Shown piece by piece: positions 1 to 14,400 of a DNA stretch of 64,000 nt. Source of the stretch: Lucifuga dentata. Its lineage: Eukaryota; Chordata; Actinopteri; Ophidiiformes; Bythitidae. The position numbers were made by a program, and so were the translations under genes. How positions within the stretch are numbered: position 1 is the stretch's first letter; each line of letters starts with the position of its first letter. The stretch covers positions 124,001 through 188,000 of the forward strand of contig VXCM01000421.1 of the NCBI GenBank assembly GCA_014773175.1, given 5' to 3'. The notes beneath the pieces were generated by a model. That model was not told where the DNA came from. It ran no database searches and worked only from the letters and a program-made list of their open reading frames with translations.

Positions 1-2342
1 TTCCACTTCTAACCCAGAAACTGTCAAAACTGTGACATCAAAATCTAGCTTTGGCAATTAAATATGTATGCGGCCCAACATATAGGTTCTCAACATAGAA
101 AACTATATGTGACAATATTCCTCTAGCAATAGCTCATTAGTTGTTTTACAGCAAGACCTTTCACACCCTTTGTGTGTTTGTAAGTGAAGTAGTTTGATCT
201 TCAGTAGTGCGTGTGTCAGTACAAGACGCACACCTGGCCTGTTGTCATCAGGCAAAAAAAGAGGCTCTGGGGACTCATTTTAAGGAGTCTTACCCTGACA
301 TTCCATTGTTAGGAAATCCAACACTATTACAAAATACTAAAGCTCAACTGCATATAACTACCAGAATCATTTCAGTCAAAGAAAGATGTTTTGCTATCAT
401 GAAGAATACAATGCCAAAACCAATTCAAATCATAGACAGTTATTTGACCTTTTAGAAAACACTTACATATCCAGACTTAAGTAGTTCCCACCCTGAAACA
501 GGATGTGAGAGCTATGTCGAGCAGAAACATGTGAGTACATATATTTCTAAGTGCTGTCCTCTGCACTTCTCTTCGTAGCTATAGTTTAGATATAGGCCTA
601 CATGAGCAACTATCAAAGCCATGTCTACCATTTCATTCGTCCATGTGCCATGCATTGCTGTCTTATTGTCCTGTCCTCCCTCAGGACAGCATGAGGGGAG
701 TAAAGCAGTCCTCGGTGACTTTTGACCTTTGGCCTGTCCTCCCTGGAGGCTCATGTGCTGCCCTGATGACCTCATCTGTGATTAGGATGTCAGCACTTTA
801 AGAGAGCATCAGCGAACTCATCAGCAGCTGATCCCTGAGCCTGAAGGATATTATTTAACCTCATCAGGTATTCTATTCTGAAAATATGAATAACTATTTG
901 GCAGAGGTTTCTGTCTTGAATATGTGCAGCATTATGTGTATTTAAATTGCAGCTATAGTCTAGGTGGTTGTTTATCAGGATCAGACTGAAGTTACTTACT
1001 TACTTAGATTTTTCATATCTCAGTGATATCACGGTATGTGATGGAATGTTACTCATCAAAATTAAGTGACAAATATGAGTCAGAAGATCAGAACAAAAGC
1101 TATTAAATTACCATTGTTGCTGGAAAAATCATGACTCTTCTGCTTTAAATGTTGTATTTTTGTAGCTGGAAATGACTAACAGGTAGATCATTTTCCATGT
1201 GAGTGAATAAAGCATAATAAAAATGTTAAGGCAAAGATCCAAAACTACAATCAGGAGGAAAGAGAAGTTTTTCTGTGTTACTAAAAAGACAACTCTTTAA
1301 AGATTTAATGATTTTTATGGAGATTTATGGTTTTCGACTTAACGGCAGAGAAATTTGAAATTTAGCCTGATCTGATCCTTACAAATGTGATTGTCAAACA
1401 AGTGACAAATGGGGTTGTGATGCTCTAAAATTGCTGCGTTTGTTTTGGTGTTTGTGGTTAGAAATGTGTGTCTAATTCAAGTGCAGTGCTGCTGCCACCT
1501 CCTGGTAGAATCATCAGATCTTCTGTGTCATTACTAACTTAGGTTTGAGCCAACAGCTTCATTCCCTCATTGATACATTAAACTAATAAACTAAGTAGGA
1601 GGTGAGATGTAAGAGCTTTATGTGTTTATGTGTAAGGGGGGCAACAAAAAAAGAACAATCAACTAAATCAAATGATTACTAACAGCAAATCAGAAGCAGG
1701 AAAGTGATGTGATCAGTTCAATGAGAATGTCAAAAGTTGATGGGAGCTGACCACAGACTTTAGATTTATCATTTTGTTTTGTGTCTGTATTTTACCCACT
1801 ATGATAATGTAATTAAACCCCTTAGCCTGACAGGAAATTCACATTTTGACATGCTCAACTATGCCAGTGACTCACGTAAAAGCTACATTAACAAGTTGCT
1901 GCAGCACAGAACTAGAATCAGTCATACAAAAGCACGTTGTTGCAGTACAGAGGTCGTTCTCCCCCCCATCACATTTTCCCCCCAACATGAACAGGCTGCC
2001 TGTTAACATGGAATTCATGATTTGCTGAGGCACTCCCTAACAGGTATTGCACTACCGGGCACTAATTTTCTAATTTGAACTTATAGCTAACATAGTCTTT
2101 AAAATATATGTCAGTTCAATGCCACTAGGGACAATAAAACCCTTTGTGGAATGTCAAAATTTCACAGATGTTGATTTTATATATGTCGGTAAAGGACATT
2201 TTCATTTTTTTGATTTGATCCTTTATATTCCACAAATAGTTCATGAACCCAAGTGGCAAGAAAAAACATTCAAAACACTTTACAGAGTGTTTAAAATTCA
2301 CAGGCTGACTATTTGCGAAAGTTTGACCTTTACAGATAAACC

Positions 2343-2345
<3 letters not shown>

Positions 2346-2381
<36 letters not shown>
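2346..2381. repeat. CT microsatellite
   Basis: About 18 CT units in rapgef6 intron 1. They inflate short open frames on both strands (Leu-Ser and Arg-Glu runs). Confidence 0.95.
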
Positions 2382-2386
<5 letters not shown>

Positions 2387-2849
2387 GCTTGTCTTTGTAC
2401 AGCGCTCAGTCTGTCCTCAGCCCACACCCACTTCCACTAGAATGTACAGTATGCCTCTCCGTCTGTCACTGACACAGAGAGGATATTGTAGACAGACTGT
2501 ACAACACATTCATTCAAGTCGGCAGAACAAACAGCTTGGCTAACATCCTGCCTGCTTAGCCAGCTTTCAACATTTACATAGACTACCAGCTCCCCGAGCC
2601 TCTGTCAACATGTTGGGCTTTAGAGTCACAGGACTAAAAGCCAGGAGCCATAATTTCAGTTTGCATTCAGCATCCATATATTTAATACCCAAAACACTTC
2701 TAATACAATTTAAGCTTTGCAAGATTTCAATGGAACACCTTAAATAAAAGATAGCATGTCACAATATGATGATTGAAAGGTACAATATCACCACTGTGAT
2801 GTTGTTTCTTATATATTAGAGTTTTGTTCCAATAGGTGATAATTATTAC

Positions 2850-3130
2850 CATCGACAGTGAGGTTATGTGTGATTAGCAGGATAGCTCGAAAAGGTATGG
2901 ACAGATTAAGATGAAATTTGGGGTCAGTTACAGTACATAATGCAGAGAGGAAGGAGTGATTACATTTTGGAAGTGATCTGGAGAACATTCTGGATCAAGG
3001 ATCCAGAGGAAGTTTTTATTAGCCTATAAAATCAATGCTAATGGGCCGATGTCAATGAAATTTAGCAAGGCGATAACAGCTTAATTTGGCCTTGACAGAG
3101 GTGTGTGCTCTCAGAGTGCCTTCTTGTTAA
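2850..3130 (+). mobile_element. old dispersed repeat copy
   Basis: The segment TGTGATTAGCAGGATAGCTC, followed by a GGACAGATTAAGATGAAATT block, GATCTGGAGAACATTCTGGA and GAGGTGTGTGCTCTCAGAGT, is a composition I recognise from an abundant interspersed repeat in fish genomes. I cannot name its class with confidence. Ends are approximate. Confidence 0.45.
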
Positions 3131-5494
3131 AGAATAATTTTGCTAGCGTAAATTAATATTTCAAAAACATTATTATATCATTAACCGATAGGTACTTTGT
3201 AGGGCAAGGACTTTAGATGACAAATCAATGTTACAGTAACACAATGTGCTCATCCGTGCTTTCATCCTAGCAATCATTATTTATGAGTAGGCTTTTTGGA
3301 AATCATGCGAAATGAAGCTCCACACACACTGCATATCTATCAGTGTAGTAATTTATGTGTATGAAAGGGGTGAGGATATCAGGACGAGGTACTGTCTAAA
3401 TAATTTGACCTGTCTATACCGAGAAACCATACAGACCTGCATGCTTCAGACATAAAATGCTTCAAATCTAACTGGAATTTCAGCACCCCGCTCAACTTGC
3501 TAATACTCAGCCTGTGGGCTGTAACTGTAATACTTAGGTTTGAAACAACTCAACTCTCTAAGGTTGCTTCCACTTCCACAGAACAGAGATGACAGTAAAC
3601 TTAGTTTTGTGTCAGATTGTTGGGGAATGCAGCAACAAGCTGCTGCTAGCCGTACCATAAACATGTGTGAGCTGGAGGAACAGAGCTTTCGATGTTGAAT
3701 GAGCTAAAGTAGCTCTACACCTTTCAAAGCAGATGAATTGCCTGTTTGGACGAATCGATCAACCTCATTTCATAGCAACAATACCTGACATATTACATAC
3801 TGTTAGCATAATGACAAGAATGTTTAAAATCTTGGCTCTGAGTAATGACAGCTATAAAATAAATCAACACGATGACAAATTTGTACCTCTATGCTTTGCT
3901 CATTATTTTGATGTTCTGGCACCATGTTGCATATTATGCAGTGAAATCTGCTACTCTGTGTGTGTTTGTGTGCACACATTCATGTGAACACAGTTTGTCA
4001 AGAAAAATTCTTATACTCAATGTCATAAGAATCTCATAATAATAAGTGTGTTGATAAGGAAAAATCAGCATCAATCAGCTTAATTTATGAGTTTATTAGA
4101 ATTCTTGCTTGTGTGTGTTTTACCATGATGATTACAACAAGAGATTAGGCAGCCAAAATGCCTGTTTGATACATACAGAAAGCTCTGAATTAGTCATTTG
4201 TCAGCTATGAATGCAGCGGAATCAGACAAATCAAAGCGGATGGGTCATTGCTCAGCATATTGTCGCTGGATAACATTCTTAACAGACATTTAAAGGTTCA
4301 AGTGAAAGCTGAACATCAAGCATGGCATAATGCTGAACTCAAACAGCTTTAATGCTTGGAGCCTGATGGCCTACGAGTTCAAGTGTGATCACATGATCTC
4401 ATAACTCCAGACAGGATCACATCCTACAAGAGAAGCTCAGTGCTAATCCCCTTATACCTTATCACCATCAGCATCAGTCTGATGTTTCAAGTACACTTGC
4501 AGGACTTAGTCTTAAATCCTCTTTCTGTACACGGTTCAGGCTCTTTTATACTCCATGACACTAGAGAGAGCCTTGAAACCCCAGAGAACGGCACCAAGCT
4601 TTAAACACAATGTGATCCTATGGAATTAAACACACACAAATCTGATCATTTAAAGAATCACTTGAAGCACATATGATACTAGCCATTTTCTACGAAGCTA
4701 AATTACTGAAAACAAGTCGCAGATCCTTTTTGCTACATGGAAACTGAGAAGTTGGATTCATAAAAAGCCATGTCACGACAGCAGTGGTGCTGATGGTGCA
4801 GAGGAGGAAGCAGCAATCATAATCACATAAACGTGTAACTTATTATTGAAACATTGTGCTTTTGGTGGGGGTGGGTTAGAAATAAGTTAAAAGCAGTGGT
4901 TAGCATTGTTTTTTACATGAAGGAATCACATCCTCTAAGTGTGCTGTATCAAAATTTCTGACCTCTTGCTAAATGGTTTGTTCCTTACGGTATTTACTTC
5001 CACTAGGAAACTATGAGGAGACCCAGGATGCACCACACCAGCTGCCGTCTCTCGCTACCCAACTGCCAAACCAAACAGCCACACACACAAAAACACTGCC
5101 AGACAAGCCAACGGAAAATCTGACCCCTTGTGTAATCGAAGCCACAGCGTTTTGAGGAAACCGATATGTAGTAAGCACAGGAAGTATTTTCTTAGTAACT
5201 TCTACAGTGAACTTTGTGTGGCAGCGAGAAAGGAGGCGCTGCAGACTTAATGAGAAACTAAACCAGTCATTGACACATTATGGGTTTCCTTTTTTATTTC
5301 CCTTTTTTGTGCCATCTGATATGCCGTTTATGTGAAGCCAGCAGGCAGACATAGTCTCAACACGGTATTCAGTCATTTTGGTGTTTTAGACAACGACCAG
5401 TCTGGGTTTGACATTGTTTTTATCTTTTGTTTCTTCTCTGATTTTGCTCAAACAGGCTTTTAGGCCAATTCACACAGTTGAAAAATGATCTTAA

Positions 5495-5684
5495 AGGAGC
5501 ATACCAGTGGTTTTAAATGTTTGAGCCAAATATACACAATCTGCATACACCTTACATTACTGACAACCTTTTCCCAAAATGCTAGAGCAGTAAATATTAG
5601 AATTGTTTTTCCTGGTCATCAGTAATGTAATGTATATAGGGTATATTTATGGGCTTAAACATGCAAAATCACCAGTATGGTCCA
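5495..5684. mobile_element. MITE copy A (short, TTAA target site)
   Basis: The element is flanked by TTAA at 5491-5494 and 5685-5688. Its left end reads AGGAGCATACCAGTGGTTTT and its right end, reverse-complemented, TGGACCATACTGGTGATTTT. Both continue into ATGTTTRAGCC and TTACATTACTGA. It is only 190 bp because the interior seen in copies B and C is missing. Confidence 0.8.
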
Positions 5685-6600
5685 TTAAACAACATTTAAA
5701 GTAATTCCATATGTCTTGTCCCCTCCATCCCTCTTTCTGTCTCATTACAGTCTCATGTCTCATTTTGCTTTCATCCATCATTTTCCTTGCTTGACAAGAG
5801 CGCAGTCTGCTCCTTTCTTATTTGCTCTAATTTATTCAAATGTTGGCGTTACTCCATAGTTCATCTTAATAATTCCATTAATAACTTCTGAGGGTGCGAC
5901 ATTTGGAGCTATAGTGCAGTCTGAAACTCATTTGTCTTTCATGCCTCTGCCTCCCTAACTTCTCTCCCATCAGCCTCGCCACATTTCCTGGCCTGCACAC
6001 ACAGCAGTCAGGCTGCTTTATGTCTTCAGAAAAGCAGCAGATGTTACATCCAAACACCCACACAACACTAAGCTGAGCGACACATTCACGCCAGACAGAT
6101 CCGAGCTGATGGTTTGAGGGTGGGCGGCTACATTTAGGCAGGCTTTACAAACACAAACATGCATACACAAACATGAGCCAGCATGTACATGAATATGATA
6201 CAGCAGTCAAATAAAAATAGCTCGGCCTACACATATCTGTCGTCTACAATGGCCTTATAGCCACAGGCGCTGTCAGATAGCCAAGGTATGGAACAGATAG
6301 CTGATCTCTTTCACCAATCTGTTCAGACAGGCAGCTCTGCTCTGCTTCTCACACTCACTGCGGCACCATAAATCAAAAACAGAAGCGAGCAACAGAGCTC
6401 TTTGCTTTCAAACTACTTTAAACATGGCAGAAAGTATGAGACTGCAAAGACTAAAAGACGTGTCTCACAGCTGGTGTAACTTTGGAGAGCCTGTGGGACC
6501 TGAAGAATGAATTTTGTGTTTGTTTGATTTGGGTTCATGTGAGCCTCACATGTTTCTAAAGCCCCAGAGTCATTATGAACCAGGTGAACCTGGAATGCAC

Positions 6601-6601
<1 letters not shown>

Positions 6602-6646
<45 letters not shown>

Positions 6647-6665
6647 NNNNNCAAAAAAAAAAAAA
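6602..6665. repeat. poly(T)-NNNNN-poly(A) junction
   Basis: About 45 T, then five N (6647-6651), then C and 13 A. A T run meeting an A run head to head across a gap suggests either two opposed retroposon tails or a wrongly closed gap. Confidence 0.85.
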
Positions 6666-7822
6666 GTAATCATCCTTTAAAGGTTTCCTATAAATGGAGA
6701 CTTTAGGCTAAAAGCTGCTGTTGCTGTGGTGGTGGAGGGTGCCACAGTGGATGACAGTAAAGATAATAGCGATACAATATACAGTCAAATAAAAACTAAG
6801 GACAATTCTAAGTGGATTAATATTTCTTGACTTTTTTTTTTTTTGCATTAAGTTAGGACTCATATCCAAAGTGTGTTGCTCTGGTTACCTCTCTGTCTTA
6901 CGTAACTCCATGCATGAACATGTGAGCACGTGCAAAACACATACACTTTGAATAGATTTGCAAAAATACTGTAACACGGTTTGTCACATTGAATCATAAC
7001 ATCAGAAACAAACGCACCATGTTATCACCAAAGTAACACAGCCAGACCTCCAACTACGCACAAATCCCTGCCAGTGAATGGCTTCTTATCTGGCTAGATA
7101 TAGCAAATGTAATTTCCAGTTAACGGCGGACTGGAAGGAACACAGTTTGACTGATCTCACCGGCTGCAGATCCGGCTACAGAGGCTGCCAAAAGAAAGTT
7201 TGTTGCTGACTCAATTCGAAGTTCTTAAAACTTTCTCAGCCCCTGAGCGAATCTGTTTGAAAACCAGGAGAATGAAAAAGGCTAATGTAGCCCAGACCAC
7301 CAACATCAAGATCCAAATCCAAATAAGACTTGGCACAACCAACATTCAAGACAAGACCAAGAAAAGATCAAATCCAGAGGCATCTGAAACCAAAAACTAA
7401 GGAGAAACCAAACAATTTACACACATGAATACCTGGCAGTCACCCTGTTATAACTAGCGATTCCCTGTCTCGCTCAGCAGTAGTTTATGGCTGTGCTTTT
7501 CTGATTTCTCTATGCTGGAGCACACAGGCAAAACAAAAACTTAAAAACACACATTTATCACTTGAGAATGACCGAAAACTTGGGCCACAGCATTAGAAAT
7601 TGGTCTAATTTTGTTTTGATATGACCTTTATCTCCTGTAAACAAACTTTAAATATTTTTTTAATAGTGTCATGAGAGACAGACATTGACATTGACATCAT
7701 TTGAATCTGAGTGGCACAAATTAGCTGTCAGTCATTTGGGAAGGTTGATCTCTAACCTAGTTTATTCATGTTTGTCCTGTTTTGAATGGAATAGCAGTCT
7801 GACAAATCCTATTGAGAGGTAG

Positions 7823-7823
<1 letters not shown>

Positions 7824-7865
<42 letters not shown>

Positions 7866-7880
7866 NAAAAAAAAAAAAAA
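7824..7880. repeat. poly(T)-N-poly(A) junction
   Basis: About 41 T, one N at 7866, then 14 A. It has the same arrangement as at 6602-6665. Confidence 0.85.
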
Positions 7881-10428
7881 ATCACCTCAAACCACCACAT
7901 TAGCATATGAGATGCTGCCTGCATATTCATTATATCTTTCAATGGCAAATGTGTGATCATGATCTCTTGGGTACTAAAACCTGACATAATTTTATGTCAG
8001 GTCTCAGTTGGAAGTTGTGATCATTCTGTTTCCATATTTACTCTGATGCTGTTTCTTCACCACTCTGCCTCCTCTTACTGACTCAATAAAACTCTTCTGA
8101 ATGAAGGGCAGGTTCATCCTCATCCTAAACCTGCTGTGAAAAGGCCACTGAGGCTCTGCTGCTTTGACCCTGATCAATAAATCAAATTAGATGGATACAC
8201 ACATCTCCAAGTGGAGGCACATGCCAGGAAGTAGACACAATCACACAAATCATGACCTCTGCTCTAGCTGTCATGGCAGAGGAAACCACTTAGAGGGGAT
8301 TCAATTGGTTCCAAATATAGAAGGATGGGAACTGATTTAGACTTTGCTGTTGCATTCTTCTTTGTTATTGGTGGTAAAACGGTTGAATGATGCTTTTTAA
8401 GATCTACGTGTGCTGACATTTTTGATGACGCTTTCCATCAGATTCGCTTTTTCCATCAGATGTATATGTGCATGTTTGTACAAGAGAGTCACCACAGCTT
8501 AGTTGTATGTTCCAACATGACCTGACGCTCCATCTGTGCATACTGTAAAAGTTTAGAAACTTTAGCATCTTTTGACCACAGCTGCTCGGTGTATTTACCA
8601 GAGAGCAGATACATTGTATGCTTAGTGGTGTAATGTTTAGCAGCCTTGTTTATAGATCACCCTTTGACCTGCATGTTACTGCTCCCTAAGTGGATATTTT
8701 TCCATTTGTCTGCATTATAGCACTGATTTATCAACCGCTTTTTCAAGATTCATGTAGATTTATATTAGGTTGTCTGATTTCATGATGAAGCTAAATTGTC
8801 TAACTGAAAATTGGCTTAATGTTAATTCATTTCTTTACGTTTTGTTAGTTTTTCATGAACCAAGTTCTTAATTGGCAAGCATACGTTTTTTTGTTTTCTT
8901 TGTTTTTATCTGTACTGCAATTAAGGCAAAAATGTGAGTAAGCTAGATTCATAGATGAAATTAATAAGATTCTGTGGTTTGCTGAATATATATGCCTTGT
9001 ATTCATATAATGCCTTATATTATTCTTGCTATATATTAATGCCTTATATATTTATGCCTGAATATACATACTTTTTAAGCAGAATATGAGGAGAATCTGC
9101 CAGGTGAGGAAATGCACACACGACGAGAGATGGTTTATTCCAATTATAACACCCTGAATAAATCTATTCAAAATTGCATAATGTAGTTCTGTTACTCTGA
9201 TTATTGTCTTAATTGGAGTATAATCAAAGTTTGTATGCATGTAAAACGTAGTGAATGTCAAATGTCAAGCATGGAGGAAAGATGTGACATGACCCAGTTT
9301 TCCCAAGCGTCCTGCACATACACATTGCCACACACAAGGCTTCCATAAATCCCTCATTGGCTCAAATATGTGTTACAGCATGATAAGAATGGAATGGAAG
9401 TGTATGATTTGATCTGATAGAAGGGTGTGTGATAAAATGATGTGTGTCAAAGGAGATAACTGGAGCATGTAGTACAAGTTGAAGGACAAAAACCCTGGCC
9501 AACAAAATTATAGCCGCTACTTTTCTAAGTTTCATGATACACATTCTGAATCCACCTTGAAAATTGTATTCCCATATGAAAATGAATAGCTTCTGAGCAT
9601 CGCTAATGTGTCTGCAAAGCCTCTTTCCCAGAATGAGATAAATACTTGTTTCATTAAGTATAAGACTTACTTAGGGCAACCTTTCAACTTCTGACCCCTT
9701 CCCTTTCTCCAAGTCTGTCTCCATTTACTTCTCTCTGACACACACTTTTTAACCCTTCCTTTGTTGCCTACTTAAGTATCAATTATTTTAAAATAGGGTA
9801 CTTTACACAATGACTCACTAAATAGCTTCAGGGATCTTGGTATGTCTTTCTCTGAGTGCTGTGCATATGCATGTGTGTGTGTGTTCATGTGTGCATGTGC
9901 CTTGCTGAAGATATTTGCTGCAGTAGTTCCGTGCGTGTTACTGCTAAGCACTGTTCCTGTGTTTTGATGTCATTGAAAATTAAACTACATTTCTGACAGG
10001 AAAAACTAAACGAACAGAAAATTGTATCTCTAAAAGTCAAAGTGCTGAATCAAAATGAGTATAAATCACTGTTATAAATATATTCTGGATATAACTTGTA
10101 TTTTTGAATTAAAATAATTTCCGAAAATGGTGAGATGAAAACAAATAAGGTAACTCACAGAACTTCTGTTTTATGGTGGACTTTCCCTTAATAAAGGCCA
10201 ACTACAAACAACTGATAATAAATAAGATATTAAATGCAGAAGCAATTTAGTTGTAAATCTGTTCTGCACAGCACAGATTCACTTTCTGGAGTTGGAAATG
10301 TTATTTTAGCGTGTTTCTACAGCTAAAACTCATCAGTGTAAACAGGCGTGTTGGAATTTAAATTTCCTGCACCTTCAAGTCACGGAGCGACAAACTCATA
10401 CGGGTACCCAAGCGGGCGGGAAGTTCAG

Positions 10429-10479
10429 GGAATGTGCCGTCACATTCCCAGCATTCCGGAGGTGAGCGCTCAGCATTCC
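10429..10479. promoter_or_regulatory. cluster of four CATTCC (TEAD-type) motifs
   Basis: GGAATG at 10429-10434 and CATTCC at 10443-10448, 10452-10457 and 10474-10479 lie within 51 bp, in a locally CpG-containing stretch of rapgef6 intron 1. CATTCC is the core of the M-CAT site bound by TEAD factors. Function is inferred only from motif density. Confidence 0.35.
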
Positions 10480-11153
10480 TTTCAAACTTGACAGTGAAGG
10501 AGTTGACCAAACAAGCAAACAAGTGATCAAATAGGTGAGAGAGTGATTAAGTAAGCGAGACAGCGACTGAGTGTGCAAAGAGTGAAATGAATGAAAGAGT
10601 GAATAAATAAGTCAACAATTATGAGAAGAAGTGAGTATGTAAAGGAGTGGGTGAGGAAAGGAAATGAGACATTATGTTTGCAATTGAATAAACAGTGACT
10701 TGGCGTGCAGGGGGTTGTGTAACAAGTTTGCAAATCAATAGACATTGGATAATCAAATGATTTAACTGGCTGCATTTCCATTGCTTTTACTGTCTCATGT
10801 TGTTTGCACAACTTACACTTCTCTTTTTCTTTGCATGCAGCTTTGCCACACTTTTTTATTACTTTGTGTGGTTTGCACAGTTACACCACAACTGTGCACA
10901 GCCGCTGCTAAATCGCACCTATTGCCGCTGCGATGGCAGCGATGAAGAAGCGACGAGCCACCAGAGGACTTCCTACATTTCCTACAAATGTGGTTTTCCC
11001 TGTGTGCCATCTATAAACGTGATAAGTCATTTTCTGCAGTTTATTGAGCTCTTGTAATGGTGACCACTTCCATTTTTTAATCCCCTTTTATGACCACAAC
11101 TAACTAGCATCTCTAGAAACTGCAGCGTGGCTTTTTCAGTGGGAGTCATTCCG

Positions 11154-11468
11154 ATGTTCCCAGGGTCCTATCCCAGGGTCCCATTATTCCTGGGAACTTA
11201 GGGTCCTAACACACACTTAACAGAATATTGTACTAGGGAACATAGAACCCTAGGAATATAAGACCCTGGGAACATAGGACCTTGGGAAATTACCCTGGGA
11301 ACATAGGACCCTGGAAACATAGGACGCTGGGAACATAGGATGCTGGAAACATAGGACCCTGGGAAAATAGGACCTTGGGAACTTAGGACCCTGGGAACTT
11401 AGAACCCTGGGAAAATATGACCCTGGGAACAAAGGTCCTTGGGAACACAGGACCCTGGGAACATAGAA
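11154..11468. repeat. 16-bp minisatellite GGGAACATAGGACCCT with an inverted left arm
   Basis: From about 11236 to 11468 the unit GGGAACATAGGACCCT recurs about 14 times with point changes, such as CTTAGGACC and ACTTAGAACC. At 11154-11187 the same unit appears in reverse orientation (TTCCCAGGGTCCTAT), so the block can fold back. A 60-codon open frame through it (minus strand, 11250-11432) is only a repeat translation. Confidence 0.85.
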
Positions 11469-14400
11469 ATGCTCCTTTTCAGTGTACCGTGCACATTCAT
11501 TCAGCGTGTACTATACATGTACTTTTTATGTACAGCAATTCTGAAGGTTGATGAGCTTGAGCAGCTGGTCAGGTAAACAGTGTGAACAAGGACACTAGGA
11601 CTTAACGACAACAATGAATCTGTCACTTTCTGGCCCGGCTTCATTCTTATTAACCTGCATAAAGAGGAGGGCAGATTTGTTTGGCACAGATCACTCAGAC
11701 AGGAATGCTGTCAACACAATCCCTCTAGCTAGTGTCTTGTTTTCACTTAACGAGACATCATGACGCCTCATCTGCTGCTTCAAATGCACCCTGTGTTATA
11801 GTTTTGCAACTCCTGTTCAGAAAAATTAACACATTGCTCAAATTAGTGAAAATTGAAACATTAAAACAAGAAACAAAAGACCTTCTTTGTTGACAAGGCT
11901 GTGATATGCTGTTAGCTGGTTTTATTTTAAAAAGGAGAGGTGGTGGGGTAGCAGGGGGATACAGTAGTCAGCAGCTCTGTATTGCTACTGTGATGTGGAC
12001 AGTGACTCAGAGTTTCCACAGTGGGATCTGCCGAAATAGAGGCCTCCCACAACACTGCTTCTGCCAGCACTCCAGACCCAATTTTCACATAAACATAACA
12101 TAACATAACATAACATAAAGAAACCTTGGGAGAGGCAATTCAAAGAACGATTCCCTCTGCTCGAACAGCTGGGTGTGCCATAGGAACCGCAGGTGAGGAA
12201 GCAGATAAATTACAAGGACATAAAAACAATGAAACATTACGGAAGATAAAATCATGTAAATATAAAGTATAGATTTTATTTTTTTTTAAATATGCGGTGC
12301 ACCAGGTCTCATATTTCACCTACTAACAAAGCTTTCTGAGGTAGACTCAAGGCTTTGGGCTTCTGCAAAGCCATTTTACTATGATCCCACACAAAAGTTG
12401 TTCTCATAGTGTGGATCAAGGTCCAAAAGGGGGCTCGGCTAATTCTGGTGTGTGGCCACATACCAGAATAACTGTAACTGAGCTTGGTGCCTATAGGGTG
12501 AGACTACATCCCAGACTGCACAAGTTAAATAATAAATAAAAGTCTTGAAGGATGAGAATTAAAGAATATATACAAAGTCTTGAAGGATGTTGAGCAGGTG
12601 TGTCTCCTTGCATAACCTTCTACCTGAATACTCTGCCAAAGACCACACGCTGGACTGCCAAAACATCCACAAAAAACATGTGAGCGGCAGCACTCCAAAA
12701 ATGAATATAACCCAAACCAATTTATAGCATATGTTTAGTCACTGGAAGCTTATGGATACATCAAGATAATGTCTTGATGAAAGATCATAGAAACACCTTT
12801 TTTAACTAAGCAATTTGAGGAACGCCATTTCCTTATTAGAACCCCTGCCCCTGAATACAGCAATAAACCCAGGCAGGCTCTTCTTTTATTTTGAAGTAAA
12901 GTGTTTCAGTCACTCGGAATAACTCACAACTCCAGAGAGAATAAACCTGTAACCTGTAACCCTGCCCTGCTCTTGACATCTTTTTTGTTCCAAGACCAAA
13001 CTAAGAAGCAGCAACTGCGTTTTTTTTTTTTTTAGGCTGTGTTCCTGCGTGTACCTGCACTGCTTGGCTACCATAAGGAAAGCTGCTGCTGTTGACTACA
13101 GCTCAGTCTCAGAGGGCTTCAGATGGAAAGATGTTAGAAAGCTAGATACTCCCGAGTTCCACAGATACCTCATGCTTTTCACTGCTGGCAACGGTTTTTG
13201 TCCCCACACAGAGAACATATTGACAACAAATGAAACTTTTTCAGAACTTAAATGTAAAAATACAGGAGCAGAAAAGTCCAAATCATAAGCCTTTGAAACA
13301 GCAACTGTTCCATTTTTGCACCCATCTTATCTGGTGGTGTATTATTTCCTGACATAGTCCATTAAAGGCTATACCTGTACGTTTATGACCTCACAGTGAC
13401 ACATTCACTACTTTTATGTGCACACTCAAATGTTTTTATACTGCTATTAAGGCAAAAATGTGAGTAAGCTGTATGCACGGACAGAATGAAAAGGGTTCTG
13501 TCAGTTCAGCCATAGTGGCTCTCACTGCACATTCCAACTATCCAGTGGATCTTTCCCTGGCAACGCATCACCTAAACACCTCAAGAACAACCTACCAGAT
13601 ATCAGATTAATTACTATGACACCTGCAAAGTGACAACTTTTATAATCACTGTCATGTTGTTATTTGTAATACAAGCAACATAGAAATTACAATGATAGAG
13701 ATTAAAAACAGATTTCTCCTTCACATGAATTCATGCCTTGTTAAAGACACAATATGCAGAGAGAATGAAAACTGCAGCTTTTTTATTGCAAAGTACCAAC
13801 AAAGTTTCCTCATGTACTTGTATCATTTAGACTCTGTGCTGCTAAAAGATCTGTGGTACGTAGCCTTTCTTTCAGAGAGAGCCAGAGGAATTGCAGCGAT
13901 CATATTGCATGCGGTGGCTGCATAAACACAATCCAAACCCTGACGTAAATGCACTCTGAGTGCAATCAAAAGTGCTCACTCAAACATACACACGCACGCA
14001 TGCACACACATATACACAGCTGGATGAGCCTTTTCTACGCAGAGCTCGGACTGACTTTCCAGACCAGTTCTGCAAGGTTATAAACGCTGCTTCATTGAGA
14101 GCACAGAGGCAGGTTTTGATGCAGACTGCTTATTGGCTTGAGCAGGATGAAATCAACACACGGCCTATCATCAGGCTGAAGCCACAACACCACTTTTCCT
14201 TTTCATCAATCAAGATTTGAATCTTCTCTCTCTCTTTAACATTAATTTCACTTAACTTTGCTTCTAGCACGTGATCCCATCTAGAAAAACATCCATGCAA
14301 TTCCTGTTTGAATTTACAGATACACATGTTAGGAACAAATTACAAACCAGTTATAAAACACTCGCTTGCACATTCAGATTGACAGCCACATATTTTCCAT

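Noticed and set aside
12090..12120. CATAA pentamer run
   Set aside because: Only about five units; a short simple repeat without further structure.
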